NCBI RefSeq assembly: GCF_018555685.1 | Contig: NZ_JAFLWW010000008.1 | Coordinates: 124,001-188,000, forward strand | Reading direction: 5' to 3' | DNA length: 64,000 bases | Source: Aminobacter anthyllidis | GTDB taxonomy: Bacteria > Pseudomonadota > Alphaproteobacteria > Rhizobiales > Rhizobiaceae | Notes under the pieces: generated by a model | Told to the model about the DNA's origin: nothing | Database searches by the model: none | What the model saw: only the letters and a program-made list of their open reading frames with translations | Part shown: positions 53,666 through 63,048 of the stretch, in pieces | How positions within the stretch are numbered: the stretch's first letter is position 1 | Layout of the letters: each line of letters opens with the position of its first letter | Translations under genes and position numbers: made by a program

Positions 53666-55342
53666 ATGTCTGTCCAAACGGTTCGCAATGCCGACCTGAT
53701 CGTCATCAACGGTCGCGTGCTGACCATGGACTCGACCCGGCCCGCTGCCGAAGCGGTGGCCGTCAAGGACGGACTGATCGCAGCTGTCGGCGATAACTCC
53801 ACGATCGAAGCGCTGCGCGGCCCCGACACCAAGGTCATCGACGCACGCGGCGGCTCGGTGGTTCCGGGCTTCATCGAAGCGCACATGCATCTCTTCTCCG
53901 GTGCCGCCGAACTTGCGCATTTGCAGCTTGCCGGCGTGCACGGCTTCGAGGCTTTGCGTGAGGCGGTGCTGGCCTATGCGGCTGAACGTCCGGACCAGCG
54001 CATGCTGGTAGCCCAGGGCGCCGACTACACGATCCTGGGCAGCGAGCGCGTGACGAGGCATCACCTCGACGCCATCCTGCCTGACAGGGCCTTCCTGATG
54101 GCGGCACCCGACCATCACACCTATTGGGCCAACACCAAGGCGCTCGAAATGGCCGATGTGCTGCGCGGGCGCGAATTGACGCCCGGCAACGAGATCGTCA
54201 TGGGCGCCGACGGCCTGGCCGAGGGCGAGTTGCGCGAGAACGAGGCGTTCAACCCGGTGCTCAAGCTTGCGGGTGAGGAGCGCGTGCGGCTCGGCCTGTC
54301 GACGGGCGGCGAGCCCGACCCGATGCCCAATGCAGAGGAGCGTGCTGGCGACCGCGCCATCATGCGCCGCGGCCTCGACTGGTGCGCGCGCCACGGCATC
54401 ACCTCTGTCCAGAACATGGACGGCAATTTTTACCAGCTGGAACTTCTGTCCGAGGTTGAGGCCGAGGGTGACCTGATCTGCCGGGTGAAGATCCCGTTCC
54501 ACTACAAGAACTTCATGACGCTCGACATGCTGGACAAGGCGTCCGCCATGGCCGAGCGCTATGACAGCGACCGGCTGTCGTCGGGTCTGGTCAAGCTGTT
54601 TTATGACGGCGTGCTGGACTCCTGGACGGCCGTCATGATCGAGCCTTATGCCGACCGTCCGGACTGGGTCGGCGAGCCGCTGTTTTCGCCCGAGGAATTC
54701 AAGCGCATCGCCGCCGAGATCGACAGACGCGGCCTGCAGATCGCCGTGCATTCGATCGGCGACGGGGCGACACGCGCCGTGCTTGACGGCTACGAAGCTG
54801 CCGCAAGGACCAACGGCACGCGCGACAGCCGCCACCGGGTGGAGCATGTCGAGCTGACCACCGCTGATGACATCCAGCGCTTCGTCGACCTCGGCGTGAT
54901 CGCCTCGATGCAGCCTCCGCACCCGCCGGGCGCGATGAGCTTTCCGCTGGAGCCGACGGTGTCGCGCATCGGCCGGGAGCGCTGGCCCTATGCCTATCCG
55001 ACGCGCACCCTGATCGAGGCGGGCGCGCATGTGGTGTTCGCCTCCGATTGGCCGGTGGCGCCGATCGATCCGATCGAGGGCATGCAGGCGGCGATGCTGC
55101 GCAAGCCTTGGGCTGATGACATGCCCGACCAGAGCGTTTCGCTGCACCAGGCGCTGGCGGGCTACACGGTCGAGGGCGCCTATGCCGAGTTCAACGAAGA
55201 TCGGAAGGGCCAGCTGAAACCGGGCTATTTCGGCGATTTGGTTGTGCTTTCGGCCGACATCGAAGCGACAGATCCGGCCGTGCTGCACGAGGTCCGGCAG
55301 GTGACGACCATCTGCGGGGGGCGGGTGACCTACCAGGCGTGA
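53666..55342 (+). CDS. YtcJ-like metal-dependent amidohydrolase
   Basis: 558-residue amidohydrolase of the Amidohydro_3 (YtcJ) type. The metal site is visible as EAHMHLF near residue 73, with a later His-containing strand (IAVHSIGDGA) and the Asp-bearing end FASDWPVAPIDP. Start ATG 53666 gives MSVQTVRNADLIVINGRVLT, the normal beginning, with GGAG 5 nt upstream. Cytoplasmic hydrolase of an amide or cyclic-amide bond; members act on N-substituted formamides and exoenzyme-type substrates, so the substrate is open. First gene of the operon that runs to 62939; 125 bp to the next gene. Confidence 0.87.
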   Translation: MSVQTVRNADLIVINGRVLTMDSTRPAAEAVAVKDGLIAAVGDNSTIEALRGPDTKVIDARGGSVVPGFIEAHMHLFSGAAELAHLQLAGVHGFEALREAVLAYAAERPDQRMLVAQGADYTILGSERVTRHHLDAILPDRAFLMAAPDHHTYWANTKALEMADVLRGRELTPGNEIVMGADGLAEGELRENEAFNPVLKLAGEERVRLGLSTGGEPDPMPNAEERAGDRAIMRRGLDWCARHGITSVQNMDGNFYQLELLSEVEAEGDLICRVKIPFHYKNFMTLDMLDKASAMAERYDSDRLSSGLVKLFYDGVLDSWTAVMIEPYADRPDWVGEPLFSPEEFKRIAAEIDRRGLQIAVHSIGDGATRAVLDGYEAAARTNGTRDSRHRVEHVELTTADDIQRFVDLGVIASMQPPHPPGAMSFPLEPTVSRIGRERWPYAYPTRTLIEAGAHVVFASDWPVAPIDPIEGMQAAMLRKPWADDMPDQSVSLHQALAGYTVEGAYAEFNEDRKGQLKPGYFGDLVVLSADIEATDPAVLHEVRQVTTICGGRVTYQA

Positions 55343-55467
55343 GCCGCATGGCAAGCGCCTGACGACATGACTGCGAGCCGTTGTTGCCAAGCCTGACGGC
55401 GTGTGGTGACAATTGAACGGGGAAAAAAGTTCCACTGTGAAGGTGGGCGGAACAATGGGGCGTTTGC

Positions 55468-56562
55468 GTGCCGGATACACCGGGTAAGAATGCGATCGAG
55501 GTTCGTGGGGTTCGTAAAGTATTCGGGACGGGAGAGGCGCAGGTCGCAGCGCTGGACACCGTTTCGGTTTCGATCAGGGAAAACGAGTTCTTCACGCTGC
55601 TTGGACCTTCCGGCTGCGGCAAGACCACGCTGCTTCGCCTGATCGCCGGCTTCGATTTCCCTTCGGAAGGTGAAATCCTGCTCTATGGCAGCGATATCGC
55701 GCCACTGCCGCCGTTCAAGCGGCCGGTCAACACGGTGTTCCAGTCCTACGCGCTGTTTCCGCACATGACGGTGGCGCAGAACATCGGCTTCGGCCTCGAG
55801 ATGCTGGGCAAGCCGCGCGCCGAGATCGACGCCCGCGTCGCCGAGATGCTGAAGCTGGTGCGCATGGAGAAGCTCGCCAAGCGCCGGACGAGCCAGATCT
55901 CGGGCGGCCAGCAGCAGCGTGTCGCACTCGCCCGCGCGCTTGCGCCGCAGCCCAAGGTGCTGCTGCTCGACGAGCCGCTGTCAGCACTCGACTACAAGCT
56001 GCGCAAGGAGATGCAGATCGAGCTCAAGCGGCTGCAGCACGAGACCGGCATCACCTTCATCTTCGTCACCCACGACCAGGAAGAAGCGCTGACAATGTCG
56101 GACCGCATCGCGGTGATGTCATCGGGCAAGATCCTGCAGGTCGGCAGTCCGCGCGACATATACGATCGCCCGGCCGAGCGTTTCGTCGCCGACTTCATCG
56201 GCGAGACCAATTTCCTCGACGCCAGGATCGACAGCCTCGACGGAGGCAAGGCCAAGGTGACGCTGAAGTCTGGCGCCTCCATTTCCGCAACCGTTGCCGA
56301 CGGCTTCAAGCCCGATGGCGACGCGACCGTCGTGATCCGGCCCGAGCACGCCAAAGCCGTCAAAGGGCAGGGCGACATCTCAGGCGTGGTCGAAAACGTC
56401 GTCTATTTCGGCACCGACACGCATGTTCACATCAAGCTGGACGATGGTGAGACCTTCACCGTGCGCCAGCAGAATGCGCGCGGCGCGGGAGCCACCTTCG
56501 AGCGTGGCGAGCGTGTCGGCGTGGTGATCGGCGACGACGCGGCCCAGATCCTGAAGGACTGA
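55468..56562 (+). CDS. potA: Polyamine-type ABC transporter ATP-binding protein (PotA-like)
   Basis: 364-residue ATPase. Walker [11 protein letters not shown] (about residue 39), Q-loop [12 protein letters not shown] signature [14 protein letters not shown], Walker [13 protein letters not shown] and a C-terminal TOBE domain (about 270-360). Domain size and sequence match the spermidine/putrescine group. GTG start at 55468. Followed after 3 bp by the permease. The substrate is inferred from the family only. Confidence 0.92.
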   Translation: MPDTPGKNAIEVRGVRKVFGTGEAQVAALDTVSVSIRENEFFTLLGPSGCGKTTLLRLIAGFDFPSEGEILLYGSDIAPLPPFKRPVNTVFQSYALFPHMTVAQNIGFGLEMLGKPRAEIDARVAEMLKLVRMEKLAKRRTSQISGGQQQRVALARALAPQPKVLLLDEPLSALDYKLRKEMQIELKRLQHETGITFIFVTHDQEEALTMSDRIAVMSSGKILQVGSPRDIYDRPAERFVADFIGETNFLDARIDSLDGGKAKVTLKSGASISATVADGFKPDGDATVVIRPEHAKAVKGQGDISGVVENVVYFGTDTHVHIKLDDGETFTVRQQNARGAGATFERGERVGVVIGDDAAQILKD

Positions 56563-56565
56563 GCC

Positions 56566-57486
56566 ATGGCCACTGCTGCGGAAGTCGAAAAACTCAATGA
56601 AAGCCGCGATGTTCGCAAGCGCTGGCTTTTGTCGGCGCCGGCGCTGACCATCATCTTCCTGGCGGCCTCAGGGCCGCTGCTGATCGTGTTGATCTACTCT
56701 TTCCTGACACCGGGACCTTATGGCGACGTGGTGTGGAAATTCTCCACCGAAGGCTGGGTGTCGGTCCTGCTTGAACGCGACATCTTCGATGACACGCTGG
56801 CCTTTGCCAGCGCGCATCTCACCATCTTCTGGCGCTCGCTGAAACTGGCCCTGATGGCGACCGTGGCGACGCTGATCTTCGGGTTCCCGACTGCCTATTT
56901 CATTGCGACGCGCTCGGAGCGGACCCGCGACATCTGGCTGTTTTTGATCACCATTCCGTTCTGGACCAACCTTTTGATCCGCACCTTCGCCGTGCTGCAG
57001 GTGATCCGCAACGAAGGCATCGTCAACACCGCGCTGATCAATCTCGGCATCATCGATCAGCCGATCCAGATGCTCTACACCGACTTCGCCATCATGGTCG
57101 GCATGGTTTATGTCTATCTGCCGCTGATGGTGCTGCCGCTTTATGCCAGCATGGAAAAGCTCGACTTCCGCCTCGTCGAGGCCGGCTACGATCTCTATGC
57201 CACCCGCTGGCAGGTGCTGCGCCGGATCATCTTCCCGATGGTCAAGCCGGGTGTCATCGCCGGTTCGATCCTGGTCTTCATTCCCGCCATCGGCGCCTAT
57301 GTGACGCCGAGCGTCCTGGGCGGCGGCAAGAACATGATGTTCGCCAACCTGATCGAGCTGCAGTTCGGGCAGGGCCGCAACTGGCCGCTGGGGGCGGCAC
57401 TGTCGATCACCGTCATGGCGATCGTCATGGTGGCGCTGCTGGTCTATGTCCGCAACACGTCGGGATCGGATGCGCGTCATGGCTAA
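56566..57486 (+). CDS. potB: Polyamine-type ABC transporter permease (PotB-like)
   Basis: 306-residue inner-membrane permease with six helices; the cytosolic coupling (EAA) loop is VEAGYDLYATRWQVLRRI near residue 205. N-terminal extension of about 30 residues. The loop and helix pattern match PotB. Its stop overlaps the potC start by 8 bp. Confidence 0.92.
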   Translation: MATAAEVEKLNESRDVRKRWLLSAPALTIIFLAASGPLLIVLIYSFLTPGPYGDVVWKFSTEGWVSVLLERDIFDDTLAFASAHLTIFWRSLKLALMATVATLIFGFPTAYFIATRSERTRDIWLFLITIPFWTNLLIRTFAVLQVIRNEGIVNTALINLGIIDQPIQMLYTDFAIMVGMVYVYLPLMVLPLYASMEKLDFRLVEAGYDLYATRWQVLRRIIFPMVKPGVIAGSILVFIPAIGAYVTPSVLGGGKNMMFANLIELQFGQGRNWPLGAALSITVMAIVMVALLVYVRNTSGSDARHG

Positions 57487-58279
57487 GCGGTTTTCGATCC
57501 GACAGCAGACCGGCTTCACCGCCATCGCCGCGGCCTGCTTCGTGCTGCTTTATCTGCCGATCGTCGTGCTGGTCGCCTACGCCTTCAACGACTCGACCTC
57601 GGTGTCGGAATGGGGTGGCTTTTCGCTGCGCTGGTTCGTCTCCGCCTGGAGCAACGTGCAGGTGATCGACGCGTCGCTGCGTTCGCTGCAGATCGCTTCG
57701 TGTGCCGCCATACTGGCTACGATCGCCGCCACGATGGCGGCACTGGCGACGACGCGGACGCAAGCCTATCGCGGGCTGACCTTCAAATACGCCTTCATCA
57801 ACCAGCCGCTGATGGTGCCTGAGATCGTCACCGGCGTTGCGTTGCTGATCTTCTTTGCCCAGATCAAGGTCGCCACCGGCTATTCGGGGCTGGGTTACCT
57901 GATTGCCGCGCATACGGCGTTCTGCATCCCCTTCGCCTATCTGCCGATCCGGGCGCGGCTTGAGAACATGGACCTGACGCTCGAACGGGCCGCCGCCGAT
58001 CTTTACGCCACGCCGTGGAAGGCGTTCCGCCGCGTGACGCTGCCTCTTTTGTGGCCGGGCATCATCGCTGGCCTGATGCTCGCCTTCGTCATCTCGCTCG
58101 ACGACGTCGTCATCACCGAGTTCGTCAAGTCGGGCGGGCAGGACACCTTGCCAACCTACATGCTGGGGCAGATCCGCCGCGGCATCACGCCGGAGGTCAA
58201 TGCGATCTCGACCGTCTTCCTGCTCTTGTCGGTCGTCATCGTCACGCTGTTCTTCTTCTTGAGCAGGAAACGGGATTAA
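57479..58279 (+). CDS. potC: Polyamine-type ABC transporter permease (PotC-like)
   Basis: 266-residue permease with six helices; EAA-type loop [19 protein letters not shown] near residue 160 and [18 protein letters not shown] after it, typical of PotC. ATG 57479 ([10 protein letters not shown]) is chosen over ATG 57470 and 57446. Translationally coupled to potB. 14 bp to the first binding-protein gene. Confidence 0.92.
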   Translation: MAKRFSIRQQTGFTAIAAACFVLLYLPIVVLVAYAFNDSTSVSEWGGFSLRWFVSAWSNVQVIDASLRSLQIASCAAILATIAATMAALATTRTQAYRGLTFKYAFINQPLMVPEIVTGVALLIFFAQIKVATGYSGLGYLIAAHTAFCIPFAYLPIRARLENMDLTLERAAADLYATPWKAFRRVTLPLLWPGIIAGLMLAFVISLDDVVITEFVKSGGQDTLPTYMLGQIRRGITPEVNAISTVFLLLSVVIVTLFFFLSRKRD

Positions 58280-58293
58280 TCAACGGGAGTGAA

Positions 58294-59331
58294 ATGATGA
58301 ACCTGAAATCCATGTCGATGGCGGTCAGCCTCGCGCTGCTGGCGTCGACCAGCCTGGCCTCGGCTGAAGGCGCGCTGAACATCTACAACTGGGGCAACTA
58401 CATCAGCCCCGACATGATCAAGAAGTTCGAGGAGAAGTTCAGCGTCAAGGTCACTGTGACCGACTACGACTCGAACGACACCGCACTTGCCAAGGTGCGC
58501 CAGGGCGGCCACGGCTTCGACGTCGCCATGCCGTCGCAAACCTACGTGCCGATCTGGATCAGTGAAGGGCTGGTACTGGAGACCAATCCCGGCGGCATGG
58601 AGAACTTCAAGAACGTGGCACCCGAATGGGCCAATCCGGCCTTCGATCCGGGCCGCAAGTACACCGTGCCGTGGGCCTGGGGCACCGTCGGCGTGGTCGT
58701 CAACACCGACGTCTACAAGGGCGATATCAACACCTGGAAGATCGTCTTCGACACGCCTGAAGAGCTGAAGGGCAAGGTCAACGTCGTTCCCGAGATGAAC
58801 GACGTCATGCATGCCGCGATCAAGTATGTCGGCGGCGAGCAGTGCACCGGCGACAAGGAAGTGCTGAAGAAGGTGCGCGACGTGCTCGTCGCCGCCAAGC
58901 CGAACTGGATCGCCATGGAATACAACACCATCGAGAAGATGGGCGCCGGCGACTTCAAGGCAACCAGCGACTGGAACGGCTCGGCGTTGCGCCAGCGCCT
59001 GAAGAACCCAGCCATCCATTACGGCTACCCGGTCGAGGGCTTCCAGTACTGGAGCGACAACGTCGTTGTCCTCAAGGATGCCAAGAATGTCGAGAATGCC
59101 AAGCTGTTCCAGAACTTCATGATGGACCCTGAGAACGCGGCGATGAACTCGGCCTTCCACCGCTATGCCAACGGCATCGCCGGCTCGGAGAAGTTCATGC
59201 CTGCGGACATGACCTCGGCGCCCGAGGTCGTGGTGCCGGAGGAGTTCAAGAAGAACGGCGAGATCCTGCAGACCTGCGCGCCTGAAGTGACGGCGCTCTA
59301 CACCAAGATCTGGACCGAACTGCAGAAGTAG
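58294..59331 (+). CDS. Polyamine-type ABC transporter substrate-binding protein, copy 1
   Basis: 345-residue exported binding protein of the PotD/PotF group. Signal peptide about 1-24 ([16 protein letters not shown]), then [20 protein letters not shown], the family start. Conserved Trp/Asp/Glu positions that line the polyamine pocket appear likely ([15 protein letters not shown]), but pocket residues cannot be assigned by eye. Start 58294 or 58297. About three quarters identical to copy 2 by eye, so the two arose by duplication. Confidence 0.9.
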   Translation: MMNLKSMSMAVSLALLASTSLASAEGALNIYNWGNYISPDMIKKFEEKFSVKVTVTDYDSNDTALAKVRQGGHGFDVAMPSQTYVPIWISEGLVLETNPGGMENFKNVAPEWANPAFDPGRKYTVPWAWGTVGVVVNTDVYKGDINTWKIVFDTPEELKGKVNVVPEMNDVMHAAIKYVGGEQCTGDKEVLKKVRDVLVAAKPNWIAMEYNTIEKMGAGDFKATSDWNGSALRQRLKNPAIHYGYPVEGFQYWSDNVVVLKDAKNVENAKLFQNFMMDPENAAMNSAFHRYANGIAGSEKFMPADMTSAPEVVVPEEFKKNGEILQTCAPEVTALYTKIWTELQK

Positions 59332-59352
59332 GCTTTGCGCGGGCCACGGCTG

Positions 59353-59378
59353 CCGGGATCGACGAAAATCGATCCCGG
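59353..59378 (+). promoter_or_regulatory. Hairpin between the two binding-protein genes
   Basis: Perfect 10-bp stem CCGGGATCGA/TCGATCCCGG with a 6-nt loop, 21 bp after the first binding-protein gene. No T-run, so more likely an mRNA 3'-end stabiliser or partial attenuator that sets the ratio of binding protein to downstream products. Confidence 0.5.
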
Positions 59379-59439
59379 TAGTGACCCATTTCTTATCTGC
59401 CGCTGGCAGAAAAAATCATATGAATGAAAGGACATTGCC

Positions 59440-60474
59440 ATGAAAACGAGATTGTCCGCCGCCACCACGGCCCTGGCGCTGCTGGCCGCAACCGGCCTCG
59501 CCGACGCCGAAGGTGCGCTCAACATCTACAATTGGGGCAATTACACCAACCCGGACGTCATCAAGAAGTTCGAGGACAAGTACAAGGTCAAGGTGACGAT
59601 CACCGACTACGACTCGAACGAGACCGCACTTGCCAAGGTGCGCCAGGGCGGCAGCGGCTTCGACATCGCCGTGCCCTCGCAGACGCACCTGCCGATCTGG
59701 ATCAAGGAAGGCCTCCTGCTCGAGACCAATCCCGGCGGCATGGAGAACTTCAAGAACGTGGCGCCCGACTGGGCCAACCCCGAATTCGACCCCGGCCGCA
59801 AGTATTCGGTGCCGTGGGCCTGGGGCACCCTTGGGACCGTCGTCAACACCACCACCTACAAAGGTGACATCAACACCTGGAAGATCATCTTCGAGACGCC
59901 CGACGAGCTGAAGGGCAAGGTCAACGTCGTTCCCGAGATGAAGGACGTGGTAACAGCCGCGATCCGCTATGTCGGCGGTGAACAGTGCACGGCCGACAAG
60001 GAGGTGCTGAAGAAGGCGCGAGATCTGCTGGTGGCGGCCAAGCCGAACTGGGTCGCCATGGAATTTGGCGCCATCGACAAGATGAAAGCCGGCGACTTCC
60101 AGGCTTCCACCACCTGGAACGGTGCTGCGCTGCGCATCCGCCTGGCGCGTCCCGAGGTCCACTACGGCTATCCGAAGGAAGGCTTCACCTTCTGGAGCGA
60201 CAACGTCGTGGTGCTGAAGGACGCCAAGAACGTCGAGAACGCCAAGCTGTTCCAGAATTTCGTCATGGACCCCGAGATCGCGGGCGCGCTTTCGGCCTTC
60301 CACCGCTATGCCAACGGCATTGCCGGCTCGGAGAAGTTCATGCCGGCCGAGATGAAGGACGCCCCGGAAATCGTCATTCCGGAAGCCAGCAAGGCGCATG
60401 GTACGATGGCCCTGATGTGCCCGCCGGAGGTCGATGCGATCTACACCAGGATCTGGACCGACCTGCAGAAGTAA
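59440..60474 (+). CDS. Polyamine-type ABC transporter substrate-binding protein, copy 2
   Basis: 344-residue paralogue of the gene at 58294. Signal peptide about 1-23 (ATTALALLAATGLADA), then [20 protein letters not shown]. The conserved core and C-terminus ([19 protein letters not shown]) match, while differences cluster at pocket-facing strands (for example QTHLPIW against QTYVPIW), so ligand choice may differ. Ribosome-binding site AAAGGA 8 nt upstream of the ATG. Confidence 0.9.
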   Translation: MKTRLSAATTALALLAATGLADAEGALNIYNWGNYTNPDVIKKFEDKYKVKVTITDYDSNETALAKVRQGGSGFDIAVPSQTHLPIWIKEGLLLETNPGGMENFKNVAPDWANPEFDPGRKYSVPWAWGTLGTVVNTTTYKGDINTWKIIFETPDELKGKVNVVPEMKDVVTAAIRYVGGEQCTADKEVLKKARDLLVAAKPNWVAMEFGAIDKMKAGDFQASTTWNGAALRIRLARPEVHYGYPKEGFTFWSDNVVVLKDAKNVENAKLFQNFVMDPEIAGALSAFHRYANGIAGSEKFMPAEMKDAPEIVIPEASKAHGTMALMCPPEVDAIYTRIWTDLQK

Positions 60475-60481
60475 ACACAGC

Positions 60482-60507
60482 GGGGTCCGGCGCACGCGCC
60501 GGACCCC
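60482..60507 (+). terminator. Strong hairpin after the second binding-protein gene
   Basis: Perfect 11-bp GC-rich stem GGGGTCCGGCG/CGCCGGACCCC with a 4-nt loop, 7 bp after the stop. No T-run, so either a partial terminator or a stability element, leaving lower expression of the hydrolase genes. Confidence 0.5.
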
Positions 60508-60535
60508 ATGCTCGCCTAAAGCGTGAGGTGACGCG

Positions 60536-61732
60536 ATGAGTTCCTACCGCAACAGCGATGTGCCGCCCCCGATCATGCAGGGCTCGCCGCCGGCAATGCC
60601 GGTGCCGAAGGCAGCCTGGGACATGCCGCCATGGAACCGCTGGGCGTTCCAGCATGTGCGCGAGATCGTACCGACGGCGGAGGTGTGGCGCGGCGAAGGG
60701 CCGGTGCGCGCATTGCCGCGCGCGGAAACGGATCTCGACGGGCTGGCGGTCGTGGACAGCCAGGGCAAGCCGACGACGCTTTCGGGCCTGCTCGACGAGA
60801 CCTATACCGACGGCTTCCTTGTGCTCAAGGACGGCAAGATCGCCTATGAGCGCTATTTCAACGGCATGACGCCGCGCACGCCGCATCTGTCGCAATCGGT
60901 GGCGAAGTCGGTGACGGGCACGGTGTTCGGCATTGTGGCCGGGCGTGGCATCGTCGACCCGAAGAAGCTGGTGACCGATTATCTGCCGGAACTGGCAACG
61001 ACCGGCTGGAAAGGTGCCACCGTCCAGCAGGTGCTCGACATGACCACGGGCGTGCGCTTCAGCGAAGCCTATACCGATCCCTATTCCGACATCGGCCAGG
61101 TCGACGTCGCCTGCGGCTGGAAGCCGGTCCCCGCTGATACGGACCCCGACTTCCACTGGCCGCGGCATATGTTCGAGCTGATCGAGCGCCTGACCGAAAC
61201 GACGCGGCCGCATGGCGCTGCCTTCGAGTATCGCTCGATTGAAACAGACGTGCTGGCTTTCATCATGGAACGCGCAACCGGCAAGCGGCTGCCACAGCTG
61301 GTTTCGGAAGAGCTGTGGCAGAAGATCGGCGCCGAAGAGAGCGCCTGTTTCACCGTCGACAGTGCCGGCTATGCGATAGCCGATGGTGGCTTCAACGCGA
61401 CGTTGCGCGATTACGCCCGCTTCGGCCAGACGATCCTCGAAGGCGGCGCCGGCATCGTGCCCGCCGATTGGATCGCCGAGACGCGGAACGGCGTGCACGG
61501 CCCGAACTTCAGCACCTCGATGCCGGAAGCCAGCTACCGCAACCAGTTCTGGATCGAGGATCCGCGCTCGCGCGCACTGATGTGCCGTGGCGTGTTCGGG
61601 CAACTGATCCATATCGACTTCGACGCCGGCATGGTGACGGTGAAACTGTCGACCTGGCCCGACTTCACCTCCGTGCCCTATTCAGTGGCGACCCTGAAGG
61701 CCGTGCACGCGATATCGGCCGCACTCGCCTGA
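60536..61732 (+). CDS. SxxK serine hydrolase (beta-lactamase/6-aminohexanoate-dimer hydrolase type), copy 1
   Basis: 398-residue class-C-beta-lactamase-fold hydrolase. Nucleophile Ser121 in SVAKSVTG (SxxK with Lys124); second-motif Tyr likely Y232 in EYRSIETD. N-terminal PPWNRWAFQHVREIVPTAE is typical of the 6-aminohexanoate-dimer hydrolase-like group. No signal peptide, so cytoplasmic: it should act on an imported compound. It would cleave an amide or ester bond; true beta-lactamase activity is unlikely. GAGG 7 nt before the ATG. In the operon with the ABC transporter. Confidence 0.85.
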   Translation: MSSYRNSDVPPPIMQGSPPAMPVPKAAWDMPPWNRWAFQHVREIVPTAEVWRGEGPVRALPRAETDLDGLAVVDSQGKPTTLSGLLDETYTDGFLVLKDGKIAYERYFNGMTPRTPHLSQSVAKSVTGTVFGIVAGRGIVDPKKLVTDYLPELATTGWKGATVQQVLDMTTGVRFSEAYTDPYSDIGQVDVACGWKPVPADTDPDFHWPRHMFELIERLTETTRPHGAAFEYRSIETDVLAFIMERATGKRLPQLVSEELWQKIGAEESACFTVDSAGYAIADGGFNATLRDYARFGQTILEGGAGIVPADWIAETRNGVHGPNFSTSMPEASYRNQFWIEDPRSRALMCRGVFGQLIHIDFDAGMVTVKLSTWPDFTSVPYSVATLKAVHAISAALA

Positions 61733-61760
61733 CCGGAATACTCAGCAGCAAGGAAATATC

Positions 61761-62939
61761 ATGACGTCATCAAACGCCTTCGAGCAGGCATTCGGTTTTG
61801 CGCGCAAGGATGTGACGCTCGGCAATTGGCGCGAACAGCCGTTCAACCGCTGGGCCTTCCAGAATGTCGGCGAGATGGTGCGCAGCGCGCGGATCCCGGC
61901 CGGGGAGGGCAAGGTCGAGAGCGCGTCGGTCGAGCTCGGCGGGCTTCTGGCGGAAACCGTGGCGACCAATGGCCGAAACGAGACCGTGGCCGGCTTCCTC
62001 GAGCGCTCGTCGACAGACGCGCTTGCGGTGATGAAGAAGGGGCGCTTCGTCGGCGACTGGTTCGCGCCCGCGATGCGGCCCGACGCGCGGCACATCATTT
62101 TTTCGATCTCGAAGTCGCTGACGGCGATCCTTGCCGGCGCACTCGGAGGCGAGGGCAAGCTCGATCCGAATGCGCCCGTGACGGCGTATGTGCCCGAAGC
62201 CAAGGGCTCGGTCTATGCCAATGCCACCGTGCGGCACGTGCTCGACATGACCGTCAGCCTCGATTTCGAGGAGGCCTATCTCGATCCCGAAAGCGCGTTT
62301 GCGCGTTATCGCCGCGCCACGATGTGGAACCCGGGCGGCGGGTCGGAGACGCTGCGCGAGTTCCTCGTTTCGCTGCAGCAGCTGGATGAGCCGCATGGAA
62401 AAACCTTTCGCTACCGTTCGCCCAATTCCGACCTGCTCGGCATCATCGTCGAACGCGCCTCGGGGCAACGCTACGCGGACCTGATGTCGGAGAAGCTGTG
62501 GCAGCCGCTGGGTGCGGTGCGCGACGGCTTCGTCAGCGTCGACGCGGAAGGTTCGTCGCGTGCCGCCGGCGGCGTGTCGGTAGCGGTGCGCGATCTTGCC
62601 CGTGTCGGCGAGATGATGCGCCAGGGCGGTGTGGCCGAAGGCGGGCGGATCGTGCCGCAAGCCTGGGTCGAGGACACGATCCATGGCGGCGACGCGGCAG
62701 CCTGGCAGCGCGGCACGATGACCAACCTGTTTGCCCAGGGGCGCTATCGCAACAAATGGTACCAGAGCGCCAACGCCAGCCAGGCCTATTGCGGCATCGG
62801 CATTCATGGCCAGTGGCTCTATGTCGACCCCAAGGCCGAGGTGGTGATCTCCAAGATGTCGTCTCAGGCGTTGCCGGTCGACGATCCGCTCGACCTCGAC
62901 AACGTGGCGTTCTTCGAGGCGATCTGCGCAAGGATTTGA
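61761..62939 (+). CDS. SxxK serine hydrolase (beta-lactamase/6-aminohexanoate-dimer hydrolase type), copy 2
   Basis: 392-residue paralogue of the previous gene. Nucleophile Ser115 in SISKSLTA (Lys118), second-motif Tyr218 in RYRSPNSD, which keeps the YxxN-type Asn missing in copy 1. N-terminal NWREQPFNRWAFQNVGEMV matches copy 1. No signal peptide. Overall identity to copy 1 is low outside motifs, so this is an older duplication than that of the binding proteins. Last gene of the operon; a palindromic repeat follows. Confidence 0.85.
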   Translation: MTSSNAFEQAFGFARKDVTLGNWREQPFNRWAFQNVGEMVRSARIPAGEGKVESASVELGGLLAETVATNGRNETVAGFLERSSTDALAVMKKGRFVGDWFAPAMRPDARHIIFSISKSLTAILAGALGGEGKLDPNAPVTAYVPEAKGSVYANATVRHVLDMTVSLDFEEAYLDPESAFARYRRATMWNPGGGSETLREFLVSLQQLDEPHGKTFRYRSPNSDLLGIIVERASGQRYADLMSEKLWQPLGAVRDGFVSVDAEGSSRAAGGVSVAVRDLARVGEMMRQGGVAEGGRIVPQAWVEDTIHGGDAAAWQRGTMTNLFAQGRYRNKWYQSANASQAYCGIGIHGQWLYVDPKAEVVISKMSSQALPVDDPLDLDNVAFFEAICARI

Positions 62940-62941
62940 GG

Positions 62942-63048
62942 GGGCGGCGTTCGAGTTCTATCGAATACCCTCTCCGTCACGGCTTCGCCGTGCCACCTCT
63001 CCCCCACTTCATGGGGGCGAGGAACCCAATCCTTTGAGGCCGCCGCCC
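62942..63048. repeat. Multi-palindrome intergenic repeat
   Basis: GGGCGGCG (62942-62949) and CGCCGCCC (63041-63048) enclose CACGGCTTCGCCGTG and CCCCCACTTCATGGGGG hairpins. The same CTCTCCCCC-type words occur in the elements at 12898-13667. Lies between the convergent hydrolase and LysR genes and can act as a two-way terminator. Confidence 0.55.

Noticed and set aside
60536-62939. Beta-lactamase resistance genes
   Set aside because: No signal peptides, and the SxxK/Tyr layout and N-terminus fit 6-aminohexanoate-dimer-hydrolase-like enzymes within a catabolic operon.
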